A program made the position numbers and the translations under genes. Below, in pieces: positions 44,778-52,903 of a stretch of DNA of 64,000 bases. The DNA is taken from assembly GCF_002872415.1 (NCBI RefSeq), contig NZ_CP025704.1, positions 1,364,001 through 1,428,000 of the forward strand, read 5' to 3'. The DNA is from Bacteriovorax stolpii. GTDB taxonomy: Bacteria > Bdellovibrionota > Bacteriovoracia > Bacteriovoracales > Bacteriovoracaceae. Numbering within the stretch: the stretch's first letter is position 1; each line of letters begins with the position of its first letter. The notes beneath the pieces were generated by a model that was given only the letters and a program-made list of their open reading frames with translations, did not search any database and was not told the origin of the DNA.

Positions 44778-44804
44778 TAACCCTACCTTTTGAGATGCCG
44801 ATAA
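44778..44804 (+). promoter_or_regulatory. Sigma-28 (FliA) promoter of the chemotaxis operon
   Basis: TAAC (44778-44781), exactly 15 bases, then GCCGATAA (44797-44804), a perfect -10 and a 3/4 -35 of the flagellar sigma-28 consensus. It lies 45 bases before cheA, the class of gene that FliA controls in other bacteria. Confidence 0.78.
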
Positions 44805-44849
44805 ATCATATGGAAAAAATTAAATTCCCACACGAAAAAGAAGGGTTTT

Positions 44850-46709
44850 ATGGATGAATTTGAAAAAGAAGTTAAGTTAGATTTTTTAACAGAAGCACTT
44901 CAGCTCCTGGACGATTCAGAGCAGGCCTTCCTTGCACTCGAAGGAGACAAGAACAACGCTGATTTAATGAATCAGATCTTCAGGCTGGCACACAATCTGA
45001 AAGGAACTTCACGTGCAGTAGGATTTGGTGATGTGGCCGAGTTCACGCACGAGTTTGAAAACTTAATCTTAAAACTTAAAGAAGGTCAGTTAGAAATCAC
45101 TGATGCCATCGTTTCACTTCTACTAGAGTGTAATGACCACGTGAGTGTCATGATCAGAATGCTGAACATGGATTTGAACTCGCGTTTTGATTCAAAAGAA
45201 ATCATCGAGAAGATCCAGTCTGCATTAAGTGGAAACCTGGCAGCAGCACCACCTGCACCAGCGGCCTCTGCTCATGCTGAAGAACAACAACAAGAAGAAG
45301 AAACAATTTCAGCAGAAGATATCGCTCTTCTTGAAAGCTTTGAACAGAACCTGAATGCACCGGCAGAAGTTCTGACGATGGAGCAAAAAGAAAAGAGAGC
45401 AGAGTCTTTCTTTCCTGGAGAAAAGACGGCAGTAGCTCCGGCGCCAGTTGCCGTTCAGCCTGAAGCAAAACATGATGAACATAAAAAGGCAGCAGCTCCG
45501 GCAAAAGGAAACTCTGAAGACGATAGTATCCGCGTGAGTTTATCTCGCGTAGAACTTCTAAACAACGTTGTTGGAGAGTTAGTTATTATCCAAACGATGC
45601 TTAACCAGCACAGAGATGAAGTTGAGAATCCGACAATGCTAAAGTCGCTTTCTCACCTGGCAAAACTATCAAAAGAAATCCAGAACATTTCAATGAGCCT
45701 TCGTATGGTTCCATTAAAGCAGACACTGCAAAAAATGCAGAGAATTGTCCGCGATACATCGAAAACTCTTGGGAAGAAAGTTCACCTGGAGCTAGTAGGT
45801 GAAGAGACGGAAATTGATAAAACAGTTCTTGAGCATTTAGCAGACCCTCTTGTTCACATCGTAAGAAACGCAGTTGACCACGGTCTTGAAACGACTGAAG
45901 GTCGTCTGGCCAGCGGTAAAGAAGAAGAAGGAAGAGTGACGATTAAGGCCTTCCACGAAGGTAACAGTATGGTTATCGAGATCAGCGATGATGGTAAAGG
46001 GATCAACCCAAAAATCATCCGCGAAAAAGCGATTGAGAAGGGAGTTATCTCGGCCAACGCTACAATGAGCGATGACGATATCATCAACCTTATTTTCCAC
46101 CCTGGTTTCTCGACGAAAGATGCGGTTTCTGAAATCTCAGGACGCGGTGTAGGGATGGACGTTGTTAAAACCAACATCGAAAAGCTTTCAGGGGAAGTAA
46201 AAGTTATCTCTGAAATCGGAAAAGGATCTGTGTTTAAAGTTATCCTGCCTCTGACTCTGGCAATCATCGAAGGGATGGTTACAAAGATCGGAGAAGAAAG
46301 ATACATCATTCCTCTTGGACAAGTGTATGAATCACTTTCTCCAACACCAGACATCGTCCACCATGTTAATGGTGTAGGTGACTGTCTTAAGATCAGAGGA
46401 GAAGTTCTTCCATTATTTAAAATTTCAAAAGCTCTTCAGAGAAATATGGCAGAAAAACCTCTTCACGAGCAGATTGCCATCATCGTTAACTCTGATGAAA
46501 GAAACTTTGCAGTTCTGGTGGATGACATTCTTCACCAACAGCAGGTTGTTATTAAGAAACTTGGTGATGAGATTAAAAACCAGAAAGGGTTTATGGGAAG
46601 CACGATCCTTGGGGATGGCCGCCCGGCATTCATTCTGGATTTAATGGAACTGTTTGCAGGATCGATGAAAAAGAAAAAGACGAACTTTATTGATGAAATG
46701 GCAGCATAG
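44850..46709 (+). CDS. cheA: Chemotaxis histidine kinase CheA
   Basis: 619 residues. P1 Hpt domain with LAHNLKGTSRAVGF (phosphorylated His48). The region about 130-225 is Ala/Pro/Glu-rich linker with no evident P2 docking domain. P3 dimerisation starts near SIRVSLSRVELLNNVVGE (about 227). P4 ATPase has HIVRNAVDHGLE, ISDDGKGINP and GRGVGMDVVKTNIE. P5 CheW-like domain fills the C-terminus (IGEERYIIPLGQVYES). It heads the operon behind a sigma-28 type promoter. No chemoreceptor gene is in the window. CheY docking may therefore be direct to P4/P1. Confidence 0.95.
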   Translation: MDEFEKEVKLDFLTEALQLLDDSEQAFLALEGDKNNADLMNQIFRLAHNLKGTSRAVGFGDVAEFTHEFENLILKLKEGQLEITDAIVSLLLECNDHVSVMIRMLNMDLNSRFDSKEIIEKIQSALSGNLAAAPPAPAASAHAEEQQQEEETISAEDIALLESFEQNLNAPAEVLTMEQKEKRAESFFPGEKTAVAPAPVAVQPEAKHDEHKKAAAPAKGNSEDDSIRVSLSRVELLNNVVGELVIIQTMLNQHRDEVENPTMLKSLSHLAKLSKEIQNISMSLRMVPLKQTLQKMQRIVRDTSKTLGKKVHLELVGEETEIDKTVLEHLADPLVHIVRNAVDHGLETTEGRLASGKEEEGRVTIKAFHEGNSMVIEISDDGKGINPKIIREKAIEKGVISANATMSDDDIINLIFHPGFSTKDAVSEISGRGVGMDVVKTNIEKLSGEVKVISEIGKGSVFKVILPLTLAIIEGMVTKIGEERYIIPLGQVYESLSPTPDIVHHVNGVGDCLKIRGEVLPLFKISKALQRNMAEKPLHEQIAIIVNSDERNFAVLVDDILHQQQVVIKKLGDEIKNQKGFMGSTILGDGRPAFILDLMELFAGSMKKKKTNFIDEMAA

Positions 46710-46726
46710 GAAAGAGGAGACAAACA

Positions 46727-47227
46727 ATGGAAAAAGACAACGTTACAAAAATGAAGAGAGCAGGAACATCAGAACTAAGCCGTTTTATCGAGTTTAGTCT
46801 TGGTCACGAGGATTATGCAATTCCTTTACTAATGGTAAGAGAAGTTATCTCTGTGCCGGACACGACACCAATTCCAAAATCACCAACGCACTTCCTGGGA
46901 ATTATGAACCTAAGAGGGCAGGTTATTTCAGTTGTCGATCTTAGAAAGAAACTTAAAGTAGACGCTCGTCAGGATAAAGAAGAGGCCGTTATCATCGTTG
47001 ATATCGGTGGAATGAACATTGGTGTGGTTGTAGATTCAATCAACAAAGTTCTAGCTTTCTCTTCTGAAGACGTAAGTGAAATGCCGGAAGTTGAACACCA
47101 AATCAATACACACTTTATTTTTGGTGTTTACAAGAAAGAAAATTCACTAACAGTACTTCTGGACATCGCTAAGGTTCTTGACCTTAAAGATATGGAAGCT
47201 ATCAGTGGAACTAAGAGAGCTGCTTAA
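46727..47227 (+). CDS. cheW: Chemotaxis adaptor CheW
   Basis: 166 residues; single CheW domain of two SH3-like barrels (FIEFSLGHEDYAIPLLMVRE, HFLGIMNLRGQVISVVDLRK, VVDSINKVLAF). Links CheA to chemoreceptors. A basic 15-residue leader precedes the domain. SD GAGGAG before the ATG; 17 bases after cheA. Confidence 0.94.
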   Translation: MEKDNVTKMKRAGTSELSRFIEFSLGHEDYAIPLLMVREVISVPDTTPIPKSPTHFLGIMNLRGQVISVVDLRKKLKVDARQDKEEAVIIVDIGGMNIGVVVDSINKVLAFSSEDVSEMPEVEHQINTHFIFGVYKKENSLTVLLDIAKVLDLKDMEAISGTKRAA

Positions 47228-47276
47228 TTGCCGTTTCTTTTACTTAGAGTTGAAAGTTAATTTTTAGAGGTGTGTG

Positions 47277-49169
47277 ATGAGTCAGGCGGCAGTTGGTAGT
47301 GTAAGTAAAGATTTTGTATCATTGATTGAGAAGGTCTCAACTGTTGTGCATAAGATCTCGGGTAACCGTTTAGGTGAAAAACAGGCCTACATGGTAGAGA
47401 CGAGAGTTAAAAAACGCATGATGGAATTGGGGCTAAAGACGGCCGATGAATATATGAGATACATCGACCAGAACTTGGATCACGAATCTTACATTCTCGT
47501 CGGACTCATTACAACTCACCATACTTTTTTCTTCAGAGAGTTCCCGCACTTTGAAATTTTAAAGGCGAAACTTCCGGAACTTGTGTCACATGTAAAAAAA
47601 CGCGGAGACAAGACCCTGACTGTATGGTCAGCGGCCTGCAGTAGAGGACACGAAGTGTACTCGCTGGCGATGTTTTTAGATTTCCATCTTCCGCAAATCG
47701 ACCCGACAGTGTCGTTTAAAATCCTGGGGACGGACATCGATGGCGAATCAGTCAAGATCGCCAACAATGGTGTTTACCATCAAAACGAAATCAAAGAAAT
47801 CCCGATGAACTTCATGGGGAACAACTGGGCCAAGGGGACAGGCGATATCGCTATGTACGCCAAGGTTAAATCAAACTTAAAAACAAAATGTGAGTTCAGA
47901 CCAGGAAACCTTTTAAAAGTTTCTGAAGCGGTGAAAGACTCAAAATTCGACGTTATCTTCTGTCGAAATGTTTTCATTTATTTTGAAACACATCAGGTAG
48001 AAGCGATCTCAAAAGATCTTCTGGCAAGACTACAGCCACACGGGCTGTACTTCTCAGGGATTTCAGAGCCTCTTTCAGGGATGAAGCTGGACATTGCTTC
48101 AATCGGACCTTCTGCTTACATTCATAAAAATGCAGCACCGGCGGCGGCATCACAACCGGCAAGCAACGTGCTTCCAATGGGAGCGAGACCATCAGCGTCT
48201 ACTGTTGCCCCAGTGGCAGCTGCACCTGTGTCTTACACTCCTGCAGTGTTAAGAGTTATGTGTGTGGACGACTCACCAAGTATCCTTACACTTTTAAAGA
48301 AAGTCCTGGTTCCAGAGCATGGATTTGAAGTTGTGGCCACAGCAATCAACGGTAAAGATGCTATGGAAAAACTAAAAACAGTGAAAGTGGATTTAATGAC
48401 TCTCGATATTCACATGCCAGAAATGGACGGGGTGACTTATCTGGAGAAAAACCACACGAGCACTCACCCTCCGGTTATGATCATTTCTTCTGCTTCGCGT
48501 GCTGACTCTGATACAGCAATGAAAGCGTTTAAATTCGGAGCAAGTGACTACGTAGAAAAACCAGCGCTGACAAACTTAGAAGAGCGCGGGGAAGAGATCA
48601 GGACAAAACTTCGTTCAATTGCCGGAAGCTCACAGAGAAAAACAACTGTGTCTTCTTTTGATAAAGAAAACCAGAAGAAGTTTGTTATCGCCAACCCAGA
48701 GAAGAAAATGCGCCTTATCCTGGGGTCTCTATCAGACCTTCCTGTGATGAAGTCATTCTTCCATGACCTGGACAACTCTCAGCCACCTACATTGATTTTC
48801 TTTGAAGGTCAGGGTGAGATCCTGGAAGGGATCGTCAAAGAGCACCAAAGAGATTTCAAAAAGACAGTTGTCTTTTTTGACAACATTGATACTAAGCTTG
48901 AAGCGAACAAAATTTACTTTGTGGACTTCAAAAAATACTTCTCACTTCTACACAAGAAGTACGGCACACTTCCGACGTCGATCATGACATATGGAAACAC
49001 TTCTGCTCACGCGGCAAAACTGGTGGCCGAGTGGAGAGGTGTGGAGCTTCTGCTGGAAGATTTAGGGGAAAAAGCAAATGCGAAACACCCGCTGAAAGCA
49101 AAAGCTTCAGACGTTGTTCCGGCAACCAGCTTCCCGTATATGTCATGCCGCTACCTGAGCACGAAATAA
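47277..49169 (+). CDS. cheR: CheR methyltransferase - receiver - CheB-like (inactive) fusion
   Basis: 630 residues. Residues 1-280 are a CheR glutamate methyltransferase: HHTFFFREFPHF, VWSAACSRGHEVYSLA for SAM binding, VIFCRNVFIYF. A Pro/Ala linker leads to a receiver domain (about 325-445) with VDDSP, phosphoacceptor Asp in TLDIHMPEMDG and the Lys of VEKP. Residues about 475-625 follow the CheB methylesterase pattern (LILGSLSDLPVMKSFF, PPTLIFFEG, KLEANKIYFVD) but lack the catalytic Ser, His and Asp. ATG 47277 is chosen with AGAGG 6 bases ahead. Adapts receptor sensitivity. Confidence 0.88.
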   Translation: MSQAAVGSVSKDFVSLIEKVSTVVHKISGNRLGEKQAYMVETRVKKRMMELGLKTADEYMRYIDQNLDHESYILVGLITTHHTFFFREFPHFEILKAKLPELVSHVKKRGDKTLTVWSAACSRGHEVYSLAMFLDFHLPQIDPTVSFKILGTDIDGESVKIANNGVYHQNEIKEIPMNFMGNNWAKGTGDIAMYAKVKSNLKTKCEFRPGNLLKVSEAVKDSKFDVIFCRNVFIYFETHQVEAISKDLLARLQPHGLYFSGISEPLSGMKLDIASIGPSAYIHKNAAPAAASQPASNVLPMGARPSASTVAPVAAAPVSYTPAVLRVMCVDDSPSILTLLKKVLVPEHGFEVVATAINGKDAMEKLKTVKVDLMTLDIHMPEMDGVTYLEKNHTSTHPPVMIISSASRADSDTAMKAFKFGASDYVEKPALTNLEERGEEIRTKLRSIAGSSQRKTTVSSFDKENQKKFVIANPEKKMRLILGSLSDLPVMKSFFHDLDNSQPPTLIFFEGQGEILEGIVKEHQRDFKKTVVFFDNIDTKLEANKIYFVDFKKYFSLLHKKYGTLPTSIMTYGNTSAHAAKLVAEWRGVELLLEDLGEKANAKHPLKAKASDVVPATSFPYMSCRYLSTK

Positions 49170-49183
49170 AGGACGGATAATCA

Positions 49184-50659
49184 ATGAAGAAGATGCGTTC
49201 ATTACAACCACAGACGAAAAAAGACGGGGGAGAGTTCCTGGTGACTCTTTTCCCCGGAGATATTTTTATCTCTTTCCATCACACGAATCAGGAGAGCGCA
49301 GGTTTTTCAGTCAAGCGCACGGAACTTTCTGTGCAGTCTTATGAAAAAATTTTCATGTTTGTTGGTGAGTACTTCAATTCTGAGTTTTCAAAGATTGAAG
49401 TTAAAATGATCGGTCTGCAAAAAAGCATCGATCAGATCGCGCCTTTTTTTGAAGTTAAAAAGTTTCAGAACGTAAAGAAAATCGAAAAAAATGGTCAAGT
49501 GGAAGTTTATTATCTTCCAGAACTCAACAAGGTCCGCGTTTCAATTGAAGGCGCAGCTCCTGCAGCCGCAGTGACGCCGATTGTCTCGAAGATGCCGGCC
49601 AAGGCAGTCCCTTCAAAGTTTAAAGTCCTGGTGGTTGATGATTCAAAAACGATCAGAACCATTCTTTCAAAAATCTTTTCAAGTGACCCGATGTTTGAAG
49701 TGTGTGCGATGGCAGAAAAACCTTCTGATGTAGAAGGACTGATTCAAAAACATAAACCAGACGTTATCACCCTTGATATCCACATGCCGGAAATGGATGG
49801 GGTGACGCTGTTAAAAACAATCATCGCTCCAAAATATGGAATCCCGACAGTCATGATTTCATCAATCAGTATGGCCGAAGGACCGATGGTTTTAGACGCT
49901 CTGGAAAACGGAGCGGTTGACTATATCCAGAAACCAGAAATGAGTGAGATTGAAAAAGTTACGCCTTTCATTCTGGAAAAAGTCAGAACAGCAGCGATGG
50001 CGAACCTAAGCAAAAAATCGAGACGTGAAAGACCACAAAGTGTAAAGACCAGAGAAGTCTGTAACCTTGATTCACTTATTGTCCTTGGTTCTTCAACAGG
50101 GGGAACAGAAGCGATCCGCGATATTTTAACGGCGCTTCCAAATCAAATTCCTCCGATGCTGATTGTTCAGCATATCCCTGCCGTTTTCTCTCTGGCCTTC
50201 GCTAAGAGAATGAACGACCTATGTCCGTTTGAAGTTAAAGAAGCAGAAAACGGAGATGAAGTCAGAGCAAACCGCGTACTGATTGCTCCTGGTGGAACTC
50301 AAATGAAAATGGTCCACAAGTCTGGAAAGACTTACGTGGAAATCAATGATGATGAACCGGTCAACCGTTTCAAGCCATCAGTTGATTATATGTTCTTAAC
50401 AGTGGCCAAGTCACTTTACACTCACACTGTTGCCGTTATCTTAACCGGAATGGGGAAAGATGGTGCTAAGGGGATGCTGGAGCTGCGTAAACTTGGTGTG
50501 CGCACGATTGCTCAGGATGAAGAAACATCTGTTGTCTTCGGAATGCCAAAAGAAGCGATTCACATTGGAGCAGCAGAGTATGTTGAACCACTGACTCAAA
50601 TCGCTGAGCGTATCACTATTCTTACCAATGAAAAAAAAAGTAAAAAGGAAGTCTCATGA
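49184..50659 (+). CDS. cheB: Chemotaxis methylesterase CheB with extra N-terminal domain
   Basis: 491 residues, against about 350 for CheB. Residues 1-130 are an unassigned domain (FLVTLFPGDIFIS start, LPELNKVRVSIEG end) that might be a degenerate CheD-like fold. Receiver domain about 145-265 (VLVVDDSKTIRT, Asp in TLDIHMPEMDG). Methylesterase/deamidase domain about 295-485 with the complete triad: Ser in GSSTGGTEAI, His in VQHIPAVFS, Asp in LTGMGKDGAKG. Its receiver closely resembles that in the preceding CheR fusion, so one likely arose from the other. Confidence 0.92.
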   Translation: MKKMRSLQPQTKKDGGEFLVTLFPGDIFISFHHTNQESAGFSVKRTELSVQSYEKIFMFVGEYFNSEFSKIEVKMIGLQKSIDQIAPFFEVKKFQNVKKIEKNGQVEVYYLPELNKVRVSIEGAAPAAAVTPIVSKMPAKAVPSKFKVLVVDDSKTIRTILSKIFSSDPMFEVCAMAEKPSDVEGLIQKHKPDVITLDIHMPEMDGVTLLKTIIAPKYGIPTVMISSISMAEGPMVLDALENGAVDYIQKPEMSEIEKVTPFILEKVRTAAMANLSKKSRRERPQSVKTREVCNLDSLIVLGSSTGGTEAIRDILTALPNQIPPMLIVQHIPAVFSLAFAKRMNDLCPFEVKEAENGDEVRANRVLIAPGGTQMKMVHKSGKTYVEINDDEPVNRFKPSVDYMFLTVAKSLYTHTVAVILTGMGKDGAKGMLELRKLGVRTIAQDEETSVVFGMPKEAIHIGAAEYVEPLTQIAERITILTNEKKSKKEVS

Positions 50660-51057
50660 GCCGAATCCTGATTGTTGAAGACCAAAAAGAGATCCGCGAG
50701 ATCCTGGAAGAAGTCTTCACTAAGGAACTAGGTTTCAAACATGTGACTTTCGCTACCGATGGCCTGGAAGGTTTTGCGGAGTCTTGCCTGCAAAAATTTG
50801 ATTTGATCTGCACGGATCACGGCATGCCTTTTTTAAATGGTGGGGATTTAATCGCAGCGATTAGGACTAAACCAGGTATCAATCAGCATACTCCGGTTAT
50901 CATGGTCTCAGCACTGATTCCTGATTTACCTGCTGCCATAAAAGGAATGGAAGGGATCTACTTCCTGGAAAAACCTATCGATTTCAATCGCCTGAAACGC
51001 TATGTGAAGATGGCCATTGGAATGTCTAAAAATAGAAAAGATTTAATTGCTGTTTAA
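50656..51057 (+). CDS. CheY-like single-domain response regulator
   Basis: 133 residues, one receiver domain: acidic pocket IVEDQKE, phosphoacceptor Asp in LICTDHGMP, Ser in MVSALI, Lys in FLEKPID. It shares an ATGA overlap with cheB, so it belongs to the che operon and is the probable phosphate acceptor from CheA that acts on the motor. The aromatic switch residue is an aromatic in GIYFLEKP. Ends 3 bases from the convergent tRNA. Confidence 0.88.
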   Translation: MSRILIVEDQKEIREILEEVFTKELGFKHVTFATDGLEGFAESCLQKFDLICTDHGMPFLNGGDLIAAIRTKPGINQHTPVIMVSALIPDLPAAIKGMEGIYFLEKPIDFNRLKRYVKMAIGMSKNRKDLIAV

Positions 51058-51059
51058 AA

Positions 51060-51134
51060 TGGTAGGCGGAATAGGGATCGAACCTACGACCACTTGGATG
51101 TCGACCAAGCGCTCTACCACTGAGCTATCCGCCT
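51060..51134 (-). tRNA. tRNA-Val (anticodon GAC)
   Basis: 75 bases including an encoded CCA. On the minus strand the acceptor AGGCGGA pairs fully with TCCGCCT, the D arm is GCTC/GAGC, the anticodon arm CTTGG-TCGACAT-CCAAG reads GAC (Val codons GUC/GUU), the T arm GTAGG-TTCGATC-CCTAT is normal and the discriminator is A. It is a single gene convergent with the che operon, which ends 2 bases away. Confidence 0.96.
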
Positions 51135-51159
51135 CTATGGAATTTGATATCGAGCACAC

Positions 51160-51188
51160 ATAGTAAAAGTTAGTTCTTTTGCTGTCAA
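51160..51188 (-). promoter_or_regulatory. Strong sigma-70 promoter of tRNA-Val
   Basis: On the minus strand: exact TTGACA (51183-51188), 17-base spacer, TACTAT (51160-51165). Start would fall about 18 bases before the mature tRNA 5' end. Confidence 0.75.
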
Positions 51189-51253
51189 ACTTTCCGCAAT
51201 GAGTTAACGAGTTTTTTTCGTGCCTTAAAGTTCCTTCCTCATTATATTTAGGC

Positions 51254-52903
51254 ATGCAAAAAAATCGAATGTTAATGAATTTCACAGGTATGCTTTGGAA
51301 CCAGCTAAAAGAGTTCAAAGTTTACTATTTCTTCGGCGTCATTGCCCTCATTTTTACCCACAAGATTCAGAGTGAATTGCCTTTCATGGCCAAAGAACTC
51401 GCAGACTACGTAGCAAAAAATAACAACGAACTAAGGCCGAGTTTATTTTTTCTATGTGCCTTAGGGATTATTGTTTTTAGAACATCTTCGCGTATTTTAT
51501 TTTTCTTTCCAGCAAGACTGCTGCAGAAATTTTTGCGCTCTGAGCTTTTGGAAAAATTAGAATCAAACACCCCTCAGCGCTTTCGCCATTTAAATGCCGG
51601 GCAGCTCTTCCAGTACCTTTCAGGCGATATTGATCAGATCAGAGCGCTTATCGGGTTTGTTGGTCTTCAAGGGGCCAACTTTGTCATCGCGTTTTTTATC
51701 TTGATTCCCAAGATGGTGAGCTTTAACCCTCATTTACTTTTGGCCTTAACTCCGATGCTTGGGGCCTTTATTATCTTTACGGTGATCGTTTCAAAAAACA
51801 GAAAGTATTTTAAGCTCACTCAGGACATGCAGGGAGAAGTGCAGAACCTGATCATGGAGAGCTACGTTGGAAAAAGAACGATTAAAAACTTTCATGCAGA
51901 AGCTTCTTTCATGGAACTCTTCGGAGAGCTTTCGCTTAAAGAGCTTTATTACTTTTATCGTTCATCCCTGGGGATTTCGATCACTATGCCACTCATCTCG
52001 TTAGGAGTGGGGCTCTCGATGTTATGGGGGGCCTACATCATCAAGTCTTATGACCTGGGAGCGACAACTCTGATTTTATTCTCAGGGTTTGTTTTTCTTT
52101 TCATGGAGCCAATGGGTTACCTGTCGTGGATTGGTGTAGTTGTGTCGCGCTCGCACGCTTCATGGGGCCGATTAAAAGATTTAGACCTGACACTTACGAC
52201 TAGTGTTGAAGCAGAAGAGAAATTAAAAAACTTAAATACAACTCTTACAGATAACAATTACAAACTACCATTCTGGGACCGAGCTCTCGCCGTGAGTTTT
52301 AAAACCGGCGCCTGGAACGTGTTGATTGCTAAAACAGGACACGGAAAAAGTGAAATCCTCTTAAAGCTGGCGGAAGTGCTTCGCCAAAGAGGACAGAGCA
52401 TTTCTCTCGTTGCGCAGGACCCGTATATTTTCAATGACACCATGGAGAGAAATATCTTCCTTGGAAAAAAAGAGAGTGATCAAGAGCGCGAGCACGCGAA
52501 AGTGATGCTTAAAATCCTGGGCCTTGATTATCTTGAACCCAATATGGAAAACCTGATGAAGATGGAAGTTGGGGAAAATGGCAAACGCCTTTCAGGTGGA
52601 CAGGCCAAGCGTTTAAGTCTAGTCCGAAGCCTTATGAGCGGAGCAGATATCCTGATTTGGGACGATCCGTTCTCATCAGTTGATTTGATTTTAGAAAAAG
52701 AAATCATCCAGGAGCTTAAAAAGCAGCCGATGATGAAAAATAAAACATTAATTCTCACCAGCCACAGGCTCTCGACTGTCAGACATTCTGATTACTTGCT
52801 CTTTGTTGATAAAGAAGAAGGGATCATTGAAGAAGGGCAAGTGAACCAATTATTAAAAGAAAACAGCAAGACGTATGAATACTTCCAAAAACAAATGGTA
52901 TAG
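51254..52903 (+). CDS. ABC exporter half-transporter, non-catalytic-site subunit
   Basis: 549 residues: six-helix exporter domain (about 20-310) and a C-terminal ATPase. Walker A is AKTGHGKS (first Gly replaced by Ala, near 360), the signature is a canonical LSGGQ, Walker B is LIWDDPFSS with Asp where the catalytic Glu belongs, and the switch His is in TSHRLST. This is the pattern of the degenerate half of heterodimeric exporters. ATG at 51254 follows TAGG closely; a nearby ATG 15 bases later is possible. Overlaps its partner by 29 bases. Substrate unknown. Confidence 0.88.
   Translation: MQKNRMLMNFTGMLWNQLKEFKVYYFFGVIALIFTHKIQSELPFMAKELADYVAKNNNELRPSLFFLCALGIIVFRTSSRILFFFPARLLQKFLRSELLEKLESNTPQRFRHLNAGQLFQYLSGDIDQIRALIGFVGLQGANFVIAFFILIPKMVSFNPHLLLALTPMLGAFIIFTVIVSKNRKYFKLTQDMQGEVQNLIMESYVGKRTIKNFHAEASFMELFGELSLKELYYFYRSSLGISITMPLISLGVGLSMLWGAYIIKSYDLGATTLILFSGFVFLFMEPMGYLSWIGVVVSRSHASWGRLKDLDLTLTTSVEAEEKLKNLNTTLTDNNYKLPFWDRALAVSFKTGAWNVLIAKTGHGKSEILLKLAEVLRQRGQSISLVAQDPYIFNDTMERNIFLGKKESDQEREHAKVMLKILGLDYLEPNMENLMKMEVGENGKRLSGGQAKRLSLVRSLMSGADILIWDDPFSSVDLILEKEIIQELKKQPMMKNKTLILTSHRLSTVRHSDYLLFVDKEEGIIEEGQVNQLLKENSKTYEYFQKQMV

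Noticed and set aside
51226-51245. TAAAGTT resembling a sigma-28 -35 ahead of the ABC exporter
   Set aside because: No GCCGATAA-like box follows at the required distance.
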